The notes beneath the pieces were generated by a model, which was not told the origin of the DNA, ran no database searches, and saw nothing but the letters and a program-made list of their open reading frames with translations. Below are positions 1-5,500 of a stretch of DNA of 5,586 nt, piece after piece. Numbering within the stretch: position 1 is the first letter of the stretch; each line of letters opens with the position of its first letter. The position numbers and the translations under genes were made by a program. The stretch comes from an uncultured Ruminococcus sp. (GTDB taxonomy: Bacteria > Bacillota > Clostridia > Oscillospirales > Acutalibacteraceae): positions 1 through 5,586 of the forward strand of contig CACXGH010000002.1 of assembly GCA_902767175.1 (NCBI GenBank), given 5' to 3'.

Positions 1-1
1 A

Positions 2-75
2 GGAGCTAAAGCTCCCCGACGTCTGTTGACGGCGTCGCTCGCTCCAATCAAGCGAGCTTGTTGGAGCTTTGCTCC
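2..75. repeat. Cluster of overlapping inverted repeats (hairpins), no gene
   Basis: Five inverted repeats are packed into about 75 bases. They are GGAGC/GCTCC at 2-6 and 11-15, CGACGTC/GGCGTCG at 17-23 and 31-37 (one G-T pair), GCTCGCT/AGCGAGC at 37-43 and 51-57 (perfect), GCTCCAA/TTGGAGC at 41-47 and 61-67 (perfect, enclosing CAAGC..GCTTG at 49-60), and GGAGC/GCTCC at 63-67 and 71-75. Several share bases and cannot form together. The segment could be the edge of a dispersed palindromic repeat, or the 3' end and terminator of a plus-strand gene lying left of the window, since 63-75 is followed by TTGTTT. The pairings are seen directly; the role is unknown. Confidence 0.55.
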
Positions 76-102
76 TTGTTTAAGGTGCACAATTTGAAAG
101 AG

Positions 103-159
103 TAATAATCAAGGCACGGTAATCTGATATCAGAATACCGTGCCTTGGATTTGTTATTA
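103..159 (-). terminator. Long hairpin terminator after rpoD
   Basis: An 11-bp perfect stem (AAGGCACGGTA at 111-121 with TACCGTGCCTT at 136-146) encloses, after one A-A mismatch, the 12-base palindrome TCTGATATCAGA (123-134). TAATAA (103-108) and TTATTA (154-159) can pair further out. On the minus strand the stem lies about 30 bases past the rpoD stop and is followed by TTGATTATTACTCTTT, a moderate T-rich tail. The plus strand also has a T-rich tail, so it may stop transcripts from both directions. It is most likely the end of the yigZ-dgt-dnaG-rpoD transcript. Confidence 0.75.
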
Positions 160-177
160 TTCAGCCTGAAAACAGCC

Positions 178-1290
178 TTAGTCAAGGAAGTCCTTTAGCT
201 TCTTGCTGCGGCTGGGGTGGCGGAGCTTGCGGAGCGCTTTTGCTTCGATCTGACGGATACGCTCACGGGTAACATTGAATACCTCTCCGACCTCTTCAAG
301 CGTGCGTGAACGTCCGTCCTCAAGTCCGAAACGCAGTCTCAGGACTCTTTCTTCCCTTGGAGTAAGCGTGGACAGCACTTCGGAAAGCTGTTCCTTTAAA
401 AGTGTATGTGACGCTGCATCCTGCGGAGCTGGTGCGTCATCATCGGGAATGAAGTCGCCCAGATGGCTGTCCTCCTCCTCACCGATAGGTGTTTCAAGAG
501 ATACAGGCTCCTGCGCAACTCTCATAATTTCCCTGACTTTGTCTGTCGGCATTCCGATGACCTCTGAGATTTCTTCTGCTGTCGGCTCGTGACCGTTCTG
601 ATGCAAGAGCTGACTTGAAACCTTTTTAACCTTATTGATCGTCTCAACCATGTGTACAGGGATACGGATAGTTCTTGCCTGGTCAGCAATGGCCCTTGTT
701 ATTGCCTGTCTGATCCACCAGGTAGCATAGGTTGAGAACTTGAAGCCCTTTGTATAGTCGAATTTTTCAACCGCCTTGATAAGTCCGAGGTTTCCCTCCT
801 GAATAAGATCAAGGAACTGCATTCCTCTGCCGAGATATCTCTTTGCAATGCTTACAACAAGTCGGAGATTTGCTTCTGAAAGCCTTTTCTTTGCTGCTAC
901 ATCACCGTCTGATATTCTGATAGCAAGCTCAAGTTCTTCGTCAGGTGACAGAAGCGGTACTCTGCCTATTTCTTTAAGATAGATCTTTACAGGGTCGTCA
1001 ATAGCAATGCTCTCGGGCAGCGGCTCTGCATCGCCGTCATCACCGATATCACCGACATCGGTTATATTTGTAAGCTCAACATCGTCAAGCATTATGTCGT
1101 CAAGTGTTTCAACTATCTCAACGCCGTTTGTCTCAAGTGTATCATAGAATTTTTCGAGCTGTTCGGGGTCTATATCCATTTCACCGATAGCATCGAGGAT
1201 TTCCTTGTTCGTAATGTGTCCCTTGGTTTTTCCAAGTTCTAAAAGATCCTTGAGTACTGTTCTTTTGTCGGGTTGTGCTGCACCTATCAT
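178..1290 (-). CDS. rpoD: RNA polymerase primary sigma factor SigA/RpoD
   Basis: This is the housekeeping sigma factor. It binds core RNA polymerase and recognises -35 and -10 promoter elements. The 370-residue product has a short region 1.1 (about 8-60), an acidic linker (about 64-99), region 1.2 starting at DPVKIYLKEIGR (99-110), region 2 (about 138-212) with the core-binding stretch FLDLIQEGNLGLIKA and the -10-reading stretch TYATWWIRQAITRAIADQA, region 3 (about 213-290), and region 4 (about 300-370) with the helix-turn-helix EVGEVFNVTRERIRQIEAKA. The length matches Bacillus SigA (about 371) rather than the much longer E. coli protein. The ATG follows AGGAGGT (1299-1305) by 8 bases, and the stop is TAA. 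It is last in the run, 100 bases after dnaG. No truncation or odd residue is seen. Confidence 0.97.
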   Translation of the reverse strand: MIGAAQPDKRTVLKDLLELGKTKGHITNKEILDAIGEMDIDPEQLEKFYDTLETNGVEIVETLDDIMLDDVELTNITDVGDIGDDGDAEPLPESIAIDDPVKIYLKEIGRVPLLSPDEELELAIRISDGDVAAKKRLSEANLRLVVSIAKRYLGRGMQFLDLIQEGNLGLIKAVEKFDYTKGFKFSTYATWWIRQAITRAIADQARTIRIPVHMVETINKVKKVSSQLLHQNGHEPTAEEISEVIGMPTDKVREIMRVAQEPVSLETPIGEEEDSHLGDFIPDDDAPAPQDAASHTLLKEQLSEVLSTLTPREERVLRLRFGLEDGRSRTLEEVGEVFNVTRERIRQIEAKALRKLRHPSRSKKLKDFLD

Positions 1291-1390
1291 AATGCGTTAC
1301 CTCCTGTATTTCTTTTTCCTTATTTTCAGACCTGTTCGACAGCCTCCGAATCTCCTCGAATGTACGGTTTTTTCCGGCTGCCGGACAGAT
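1291..1390 (-). other. dnaG-rpoD spacer with small hairpin and extra SD-like motifs
   Basis: On the minus strand a perfect 5-bp inverted repeat, TCCGG-CAG-CCGGA (1373-1385), begins 5 bases after the dnaG stop. A run of A follows it, not T, so it is not a normal terminator. Further on, GAGGAG (about 1351-1357) and GGAGG (about 1343-1347) look like ribosome binding sites but have no start codon at a useful distance. The real rpoD site is at 1299-1305. In E. coli the dnaG-rpoD junction carries an RNA processing site; a similar role here is only inference. Confidence 0.3.
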
Positions 1391-3157
1391 CTATTGTTTC
1401 TTTTTCTTCATTCTTTCAAGCTGCTTCATCAGCTCTTCGGGACTTGCCTGGGCTATCTGCTCGGGAGTGAGCTTTTCTGCTTCCTCACGGAGTATCTTCA
1501 CATAATCCCTTGCTGCGTCACGGGCATCGTTTACACGGTGGAATGAAGCAAGAATATTTGCTGCGCCCTTTATTTCGTCTTCTGTAAGTTCTCCCGAAAT
1601 ATCGGTAAGCGTAAAATCATATCCGCGTTCAGCGTGAGATTTCAATACTTCATAAAGTCTTCTGTTAAATGATGTTACAAACAGGTCAGGCGGCAGCTCT
1701 TTGAACAGATCAACCGCAACATCGGGATTTGTCATTATTATTGCGATAATTCCCTCTTCCGCCGTAGCCGCCCTCAGCTTATAGCGCTTTTCTGTATTAA
1801 TCCTGTCCTTAGATGCCGAGATATTATCCTTTATCTCACGGAACTGCCGGTTATTGGCGCTTTTTATATTAGAGCGCTGATATTTTCTGACCTGCTGGGT
1901 AATGGCCTCTTTAGAGATTCCCTGCTCTCCGGCAAGTCTTGAAATATATACATCACGCTCTATGCTGTTTTCGAGTGCGGCGATGATCTTTGCCGCTTCG
2001 GTGACGTATTCAATTCTTTGCTCAGTATTTTCTGTATCATACTGTGTGAGCAGCTTGGCAAGTCTGTAATCTACATCGTTGCCGCTTTTTTCAAGAAGAA
2101 GCCTGAAACGTGCAGGGCCTTGGTCTCCATGTGACTTAATGAACTCATCAGGGTCTTTTCCATTCGGTACTTTAAGTACCTTTATGTTAAGACCGGCAGG
2201 TCTCAGCATGGAAATAGCCCTTTGTGTTGCCTTCTGTCCTGCTTCATCTGAGTCGTAGCAGATAACTACCTCATCACAGTATCGTTTTATTATTGCGGTC
2301 TGCTCCTGAGTCAGAGCAGTACCGAGAGTCGCTACGGCATTTTCAAAGCCTGCCTGATGCAGAGCTATAACGTCCATATAACCCTCGACAAGAATAAGCT
2401 GACCGTTTGCTTTCTGCTTGGCAAATCTCAGTGCAAAGAGGTTCCTGCTCTTATTGAAAGCAGGTGTCTCAGAGGTGTTAAGATACTTTGGCTTCATATC
2501 CGTCATAGTTCTTCCGCCGAATGCTATGACATTTCCCTTCAGGTCGATAATAGGGAACATTACCCTGTCGGTAAAGCGGTCTATCGGATTGCCGTTTCTC
2601 GTTTCGTTTGCAAGATTTGCCTGTATAAGCTCAGTACCGGAAAAGCCGAGCTTTTTAAGATGATTTACAAGCTCAAAACGTGACTTCGGGGAATATCCAA
2701 GCCCGAAATGTGTTATAGTCTTATCGCTGAGCTGTCTTTTTCTGAGATAATCGAGAGCTTCCTTGCCCTCGGGTGAATAAAGCTGTTTATAGTAAAACCG
2801 TGCAGCCTCACGGTTAGCCTCGTATATTCTTTTTTTCAGATCGGCAAGTCCCTTGTCCTGACCGTCCTCGGGAACACTCATTCCTGCCTTCTGAGCCAGC
2901 AGCCTGATAGCCTCGACATAATCGAGGTTTTCTATCTTGCGGATAAAGGTTATAACATCTCCGCCTTCTCCGCAGCCAAAGCAGTGAAAGAAGCCGTTTT
3001 CGGGCGATACACTGAACGAAGGAGTCTTTTCTCCGTGAAAGGGACACAGTCCCATAAGATTTCTTCCCGTTTTTTTCAGTGTGACATAGCCTGAAATAAT
3101 ATCGGCAATATCCGTTCTGCTTTTAAGCTCCTGTATGAAATCCTGCGGTATTGACAT
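1391..3157 (-). CDS. dnaG: DNA primase DnaG
   Basis: Primase makes the short RNA primers for the lagging strand and works with the replicative helicase at the fork. The 588-residue product has the N-terminal CHC2 zinc finger (C38, H41, C59, C62, within CPFHGEKTPSF and FFHCFGCGEGGD). Next is the catalytic core with the basic stretch RFTDRVMFPI (194-203) and AFGGR, then a TOPRIM fold with the acidic residues E258 (VEGYMD) and D302/D304 (CYDSDEAG). A helical C-terminal region (about 460-588), expected to bind helicase, ends in a lysine-rich tail. The ATG at 3157 is chosen because AAAGGAG sits 6 bases upstream. An in-frame GTG at 3184 would add 9 residues but overlaps dgt and has no ribosome binding site. 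The stop is TAG. It starts 11 bases after dgt, so the two are surely co-transcribed. Confidence 0.97.
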   Translation of the reverse strand: MSIPQDFIQELKSRTDIADIISGYVTLKKTGRNLMGLCPFHGEKTPSFSVSPENGFFHCFGCGEGGDVITFIRKIENLDYVEAIRLLAQKAGMSVPEDGQDKGLADLKKRIYEANREAARFYYKQLYSPEGKEALDYLRKRQLSDKTITHFGLGYSPKSRFELVNHLKKLGFSGTELIQANLANETRNGNPIDRFTDRVMFPIIDLKGNVIAFGGRTMTDMKPKYLNTSETPAFNKSRNLFALRFAKQKANGQLILVEGYMDVIALHQAGFENAVATLGTALTQEQTAIIKRYCDEVVICYDSDEAGQKATQRAISMLRPAGLNIKVLKVPNGKDPDEFIKSHGDQGPARFRLLLEKSGNDVDYRLAKLLTQYDTENTEQRIEYVTEAAKIIAALENSIERDVYISRLAGEQGISKEAITQQVRKYQRSNIKSANNRQFREIKDNISASKDRINTEKRYKLRAATAEEGIIAIIMTNPDVAVDLFKELPPDLFVTSFNRRLYEVLKSHAERGYDFTLTDISGELTEDEIKGAANILASFHRVNDARDAARDYVKILREEAEKLTPEQIAQASPEELMKQLERMKKKKQ

Positions 3158-3163
3158 TTTTCT

Positions 3164-3170
3164 CTCCTTT
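3164..3170 (-). promoter_or_regulatory. Ribosome binding site that fixes the dnaG start
   Basis: AAAGGAG on the minus strand lies 6 bases before the ATG at 3157 and overlaps the last two bases of the dgt stop codon. It supports the 588-residue form of DnaG over the 597-residue form that would begin at the GTG inside dgt. Stop and restart of the same ribosomes at this junction is possible. Confidence 0.8.
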
Positions 3171-4170
3171 AGTTTATCTTCCACGGGTCGGGAACAAACA
3201 GCTCCTTGAATTTTTCTGTAGCATAATGGTCTGTCATACCCGAAATGTGATCGCAGACAGCACGCTCGATGCCTTCATTCTCTGCAACAAAACAGAGATC
3301 ATCGGGCAGCAGGTCGGGATGCCTGAGATAGTATGTATACAGCAGACCGATAAGTTCGGGGACTTTCTTTTCCTCATGTTTTGCATATTCGTTTGAATAA
3401 ACGCTTTCAAACATAAAGCCGTGAAGCTTATCAAAGGCATACTGTATTTCCTGTGACATCTTTATATTTCCGCATTCGCTGTTTTCGATAACCGACATAA
3501 CCATGCTGTTGATTCTTGAGGAGGTATCATTGCCGATAAGCTCAGTGATGTCTTTCGGTATATCACTGCTTTTAATTACTCCTGCCCTTACAGCATCGTC
3601 GATATCATGGTTCATATATGCTATTCTGTCAGCAATACGGACTATCCGTCCTTCTGCCGTGTCAGCCTGCTTTCCGCAGGTATGGCACAGAATGCCGTTT
3701 CGTGTCTCGTAGGTGAGGTTAAGTCCCTGTCCGTCTTTTTCAAGGACATCGACAACCCTTAAGCTCTGCTCATAATGATGAAAGCCGTTTTTATACAGAG
3801 AATTCAGGGCACGCTCACCTGCATGGCCGAATGGTGTATGACCGAGGTCGTGAGCAAGCGATACTGCTTCTGTAAGATCTTCGTTAAGCATCAGGGCACG
3901 GGCAATAGTCCTTGCGATCTGAGCTACCTCAAGTGTATGTGTGAGTCTTGTTCTGTAGTGGTCTCCCTCAGGAGAGAGAAACACCTGAGTTTTGTGTTTC
4001 AGTCTGCGGAAGGACTTGCAGTGGATAATGCGGTCACGGTCACGCTGGAATTCCGTTCTTACAGAGCATTTGTTTTCGGGCTTGACACGCCCCCGTGTAT
4101 TCTGTGAAAGAGCGGCATATTCTGACAGCGTATTCTGTTCTCTCAGCTCAAGCTGTTCTCTTATAAGCAT
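3169..4170 (-). CDS. dgt: Deoxyguanosinetriphosphate triphosphohydrolase-like protein (HD superfamily)
   Basis: Proteins of this family split dNTPs into deoxynucleoside and triphosphate, which limits the DNA precursor pool; the true substrate range of this short class varies. The 333-residue product has the HD fold with predicted metal ligands H78 (RLTHTLEV), H107-D108 (LAHDLGHTPFGHAGE) and D181 (IADRIAYMNHD). The N-terminal stretch SFRRLKHKTQVF (53-64) and EGDHYRTRLTHT are typical of the dGTPase branch. At about 330 residues it belongs to the short class, not the roughly 500-residue E. coli Dgt. The ATG follows GGAGGTGAT (4174-4182), an almost ideal ribosome binding site, so strong translation is expected. 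It lies 73 bases after yigZ and 11 bases before dnaG. The HD family is sure; the exact substrate is not. Confidence 0.9.
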   Translation of the reverse strand: MLIREQLELREQNTLSEYAALSQNTRGRVKPENKCSVRTEFQRDRDRIIHCKSFRRLKHKTQVFLSPEGDHYRTRLTHTLEVAQIARTIARALMLNEDLTEAVSLAHDLGHTPFGHAGERALNSLYKNGFHHYEQSLRVVDVLEKDGQGLNLTYETRNGILCHTCGKQADTAEGRIVRIADRIAYMNHDIDDAVRAGVIKSSDIPKDITELIGNDTSSRINSMVMSVIENSECGNIKMSQEIQYAFDKLHGFMFESVYSNEYAKHEEKKVPELIGLLYTYYLRHPDLLPDDLCFVAENEGIERAVCDHISGMTDHYATEKFKELFVPDPWKIN

Positions 4171-4243
4171 ACGATCACCTCCGTATACTTATTTATACGC
4201 AGAAAACGTTCTTATACCTTTATTTTTCTGAAAGAATTTATTA

Positions 4244-4861
4244 TTATGCCTTAAAATACCTTTCTTCAAGTATTTCCGCCTCAACAGCTCCGCAGGTCGC
4301 ATCTGCAAGCTGCTTCTGAAATGCGGAAAGTCCTCCGCCTATATGGAAGCTGATCTCCACCTTATCGGTAAAGCTCGTATCGTCAATTACACCGCCGTTT
4401 GCAGGTATAAGCCCCGATATTTTGCCGTACTGTGAATAATCACAGCTCAGCTTTGCAGCGGAACAGATTTCCATTGTGATAATTCCGCCTGCATCAAGCG
4501 CAATTCTTGCACCTTTGGTATATGCTCTTACAAGACCGCCTGTGCCGAGAAGTATACCTCCGAAGTATCTTGTTACGACAACAACAACGTCGGTAATACC
4601 GGATTTTACTATTACGTCAAGTGCCGGTACTCCTGCCGTGCCGTGCGGCTCTCCGTCGTCGCTGCAGCGCCGGAGCTGTCCGCTGCGAAGGGAATAGGCG
4701 TAGACATTATGAGTTGCGTCCCAATGTTCATGCCTTTTTTGATTAATAAAGGCTATTGCTTCCTCCTCGGTTGTAACGGGCTTGACATAGCCGATAAATC
4801 TTGAGCGCTGTTCGATGAATTCATCGGCAGCTTCCTTTTCAACGGTTTTATAGCTCTGCAT
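4244..4861 (-). CDS. yigZ: YigZ/IMPACT-family protein (UPF0029 plus DUF1949)
   Basis: This conserved protein has an uncertain role. The eukaryotic relative IMPACT acts in translation control through GCN2/GCN1, and the bacterial forms are poorly characterised. The 205-residue product has the Impact N-terminal domain (about 12-122) with HWDATHNVYAY (46-56), CSDDGEPHGTAG (66-77) and the signature VVTRYFGGILLGTGGLVRAY (95-114), then a smaller C-terminal DUF1949-like ferredoxin-type domain (about 138-195). I place the start at the ATG at 4861, because AAGGAG lies 7 bases upstream and family members begin about here. A longer frame from 4948 would read through the rpmE terminator and add an unlikely hydrophobic leader. 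It ends in tandem TAA stops. First gene of the run leading to rpoD. Soluble, with no signal peptide. Confidence 0.87.
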   Translation of the reverse strand: MQSYKTVEKEAADEFIEQRSRFIGYVKPVTTEEEAIAFINQKRHEHWDATHNVYAYSLRSGQLRRCSDDGEPHGTAGVPALDVIVKSGITDVVVVVTRYFGGILLGTGGLVRAYTKGARIALDAGGIITMEICSAAKLSCDYSQYGKISGLIPANGGVIDDTSFTDKVEISFHIGGGLSAFQKQLADATCGAVEAEILEERYFKA

Positions 4862-4868
4862 AGGGTCG

Positions 4869-4874
4869 CTCCTT
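4869..4874 (-). promoter_or_regulatory. Ribosome binding site that fixes the yigZ start
   Basis: AAGGAG on the minus strand lies 7 bases before the ATG at 4861. It selects the 205-residue product over the 234-residue reading that would begin at 4948 inside the end of rpmE. Confidence 0.8.
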
Positions 4875-4898
4875 CCGTAAAAAGTCAAAAAAGGATAG

Positions 4899-4926
4899 AA
4901 AAAGACGACACAGATTGTGTGTCGTC
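4899..4926 (-). terminator. Rho-independent terminator after rpmE
   Basis: A perfect 9-bp stem (GACGACACA at 4904-4912 with TGTGTCGTC at 4918-4926) has a 5-base loop, and on the minus strand five T residues follow (4899-4903), then further T-rich sequence. It lies 21 bases past the rpmE stop. It ends 37 bases before the yigZ ATG, leaving little room for a separate promoter. Confidence 0.88.
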
Positions 4927-4947
4927 CTAATCGGTAGCATACAAGCA

Positions 4948-5151
4948 TTATTTTCCCATACCGTAACGCTTCTTGAATTTATCAACACGACCGCCTGTAT
5001 CAACAAGCTTTTGTCTGCCTGTGAAGAACGGGTGACACTTTGAGCAGATTTCAACACGGATGTTGCTCTTAGTTGAACCGGTTTCAATTACATTACCGCA
5101 AGCACAAGTGATAGTTGTCTGCTGGTAGTTAGGATGAATGTTCTCCTTCAT
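4948..5151 (-). CDS. rpmE: 50S ribosomal protein L31, zinc-binding (C+) type
   Basis: This is a small protein of the large ribosomal subunit that bridges to the small subunit. The 67-residue product starts MKENIHPNY and has four cysteines, C16 and C18 (TCACGN) and C36 and C39 (EICSKCHPF), so it is the zinc-binding form and not the Zur-repressed zinc-free paralogue. The C-terminal GRVDKFKKRYG is the usual family ending. The ATG follows GAGGTGA (5158-5164), and the stop is TAA. It has its own strong promoter (5192-5220) and its own terminator (4899-4926), so it can act as a single-gene unit. The untranslated leader of about 34 bases is too short for a large regulatory RNA. Confidence 0.96.
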   Translation of the reverse strand: MKENIHPNYQQTTITCACGNVIETGSTKSNIRVEICSKCHPFFTGRQKLVDTGGRVDKFKKRYGMGK

Positions 5152-5191
5152 GTTTACTCACCTCTTTCGTTTCTCCATAGATAACATACGA

Positions 5192-5220
5192 ATTATAACA
5201 CATTGTTTCCTGAAATGCAA
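5192..5220 (-). promoter_or_regulatory. Vegetative (sigma A) promoter of rpmE
   Basis: On the minus strand TTGCAT (5215-5220) and a perfect TATAAT (5192-5197) are separated by exactly 17 bases. A TG one base before the -10 makes it an extended -10 promoter. Transcription should start near 5185, giving a leader of about 34 bases. Upstream lies an A/T-rich tract with eight consecutive T (5231-5238), well placed for an UP element that contacts the polymerase alpha subunit. This is the only near-consensus promoter I find in the window. Confidence 0.88.
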
Positions 5221-5223
5221 GCT

Positions 5224-5256
5224 ATTTTTCAAAAAAAATCAATACTGCCGAAAAAT
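5224..5256 (-). other. A/T-rich tract between the xre gene and rpmE promoter
   Basis: ATTTTTC and GAAAAAT (5224-5230 and 5250-5256) can form a 7-bp A/T-rich stem around a 20-base loop, just past the regulator gene's stop codon. It also holds a T8 run. It may be a poor terminator for the regulator, an UP element for the rpmE promoter, or both. There is no G/C-rich terminator here, so regulator transcripts may run into rpmE. Confidence 0.35.
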
Positions 5257-5260
5257 AAAG

Positions 5261-5464
5261 TCACGGGTTGTCGGTTCTTCCGAGCAGATAATCGGTAGAT
5301 ACATTATAAAGGTCTGCCAATTTCAGCAAATGCTCAACAGGAATGGTCTGAAAACCTCTTTCATAGCGTGAATAGACAGTTTGTGCTATTCCGAGATAAT
5401 CCGCAACCTCCTGCTGTTTCATGTCGTGGTCCTCTCTCATATCCCTTATATGCCTGAAATACAT
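5261..5464 (-). CDS. Small XRE-family (Cro/CI-type) transcriptional regulator
   Basis: This 67-residue protein is almost entirely one HTH_3 DNA-binding domain. The helix-turn-helix is at about 16-38 (MKQQEVADYLGIAQTVYSRY, then ERG), followed by IPVEHLLKLADLYNVSTDYLLGR, the usual fourth and fifth helices of the SinR/CI fold. There is no sensing, protease or dimer domain beyond the fold, so it likely binds as a plain dimer. I choose the ATG at 5464 because AAGGA (5474-5478) is 9 bases upstream; a TTG at 5473 would abut that site and cannot use it. An 18-bp palindrome directly upstream suggests self-repression. Such small regulators are common in mobile elements, but also occur as stand-alone genes. 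The target genes are unknown, and no toxin or phage partner is seen in the window. Confidence 0.87.
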   Translation of the reverse strand: MYFRHIRDMREDHDMKQQEVADYLGIAQTVYSRYERGFQTIPVEHLLKLADLYNVSTDYLLGRTDNP

Positions 5465-5473
5465 TATACTCAA

Positions 5474-5478
5474 TCCTT
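5474..5478 (-). promoter_or_regulatory. Ribosome binding site of the XRE regulator
   Basis: AAGGA on the minus strand lies 9 bases before the ATG at 5464, and it decides the start. Its first base is shared with the end of the upstream palindrome, so a protein bound there would also lie against this site on the DNA. Confidence 0.65.
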
Positions 5479-5495
5479 AGTACCTATATGTACTA
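5478..5495. promoter_or_regulatory. Operator-like palindrome upstream of the XRE regulator
   Basis: TAGTACCTATATGTACTA is an inverted repeat with 16 of its 18 positions symmetric: arms TAGTAC and GTACTA and a symmetric TATA centre. Cro/CI-type dimers usually bind sites of this size, and this one is just ahead of the regulator's ribosome binding site. On the minus strand it contains a weak -10-like TATAGG (5483-5488) with TTTAGG (5506-5511) 17 bases upstream, so binding would block that start. The palindrome is seen directly; its role as an operator is inference. Confidence 0.5.
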
Positions 5496-5500
5496 TTGAC

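Noticed and set aside
275..592. Plus-strand open frame of 105 codons
   Set aside because: It lies wholly opposite the conserved rpoD coding sequence, is serine-rich in the manner of a reverse-strand shadow, and shows no recognisable domain.
1205..1546. Plus-strand open frame of 113 codons spanning the dnaG-rpoD spacer
   Set aside because: It overlaps the conserved start of rpoD and end of dnaG on the other strand and has no good ribosome binding site. Its hydrophobic look comes from the reverse complement of A/G-rich coding DNA.
2814..3047. Minus-strand open frame of 77 codons inside dnaG
   Set aside because: It is an out-of-frame reading of the primase zinc-finger region, rich in arginine and with no family resemblance.
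3182..3184. GTG start for a 597-residue DnaG
   Set aside because: It lies inside dgt, has no ribosome binding site, and adds residues that are only the ribosome binding site read as codons.
3503..4231. Several plus-strand open frames opposite dgt
   Set aside because: All lie opposite the conserved HD-domain coding sequence, lack ribosome binding sites and show no domain. They are shadows.
4862..4948. N-terminal extension of the YigZ-family protein with a hydrophobic stretch resembling a signal peptide
   Set aside because: These bases contain the rpmE terminator, and the hydrophobic residues come from its T-rich tail. The ATG at 4861 has a proper ribosome binding site.
5462..5467. Perfect TATAAT on the minus strand at the xre start
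   Set aside because: It overlaps the start codon itself and has no -35 element 16-18 bases upstream (ACATAT is found there), so it would give a leaderless RNA missing the ATG.
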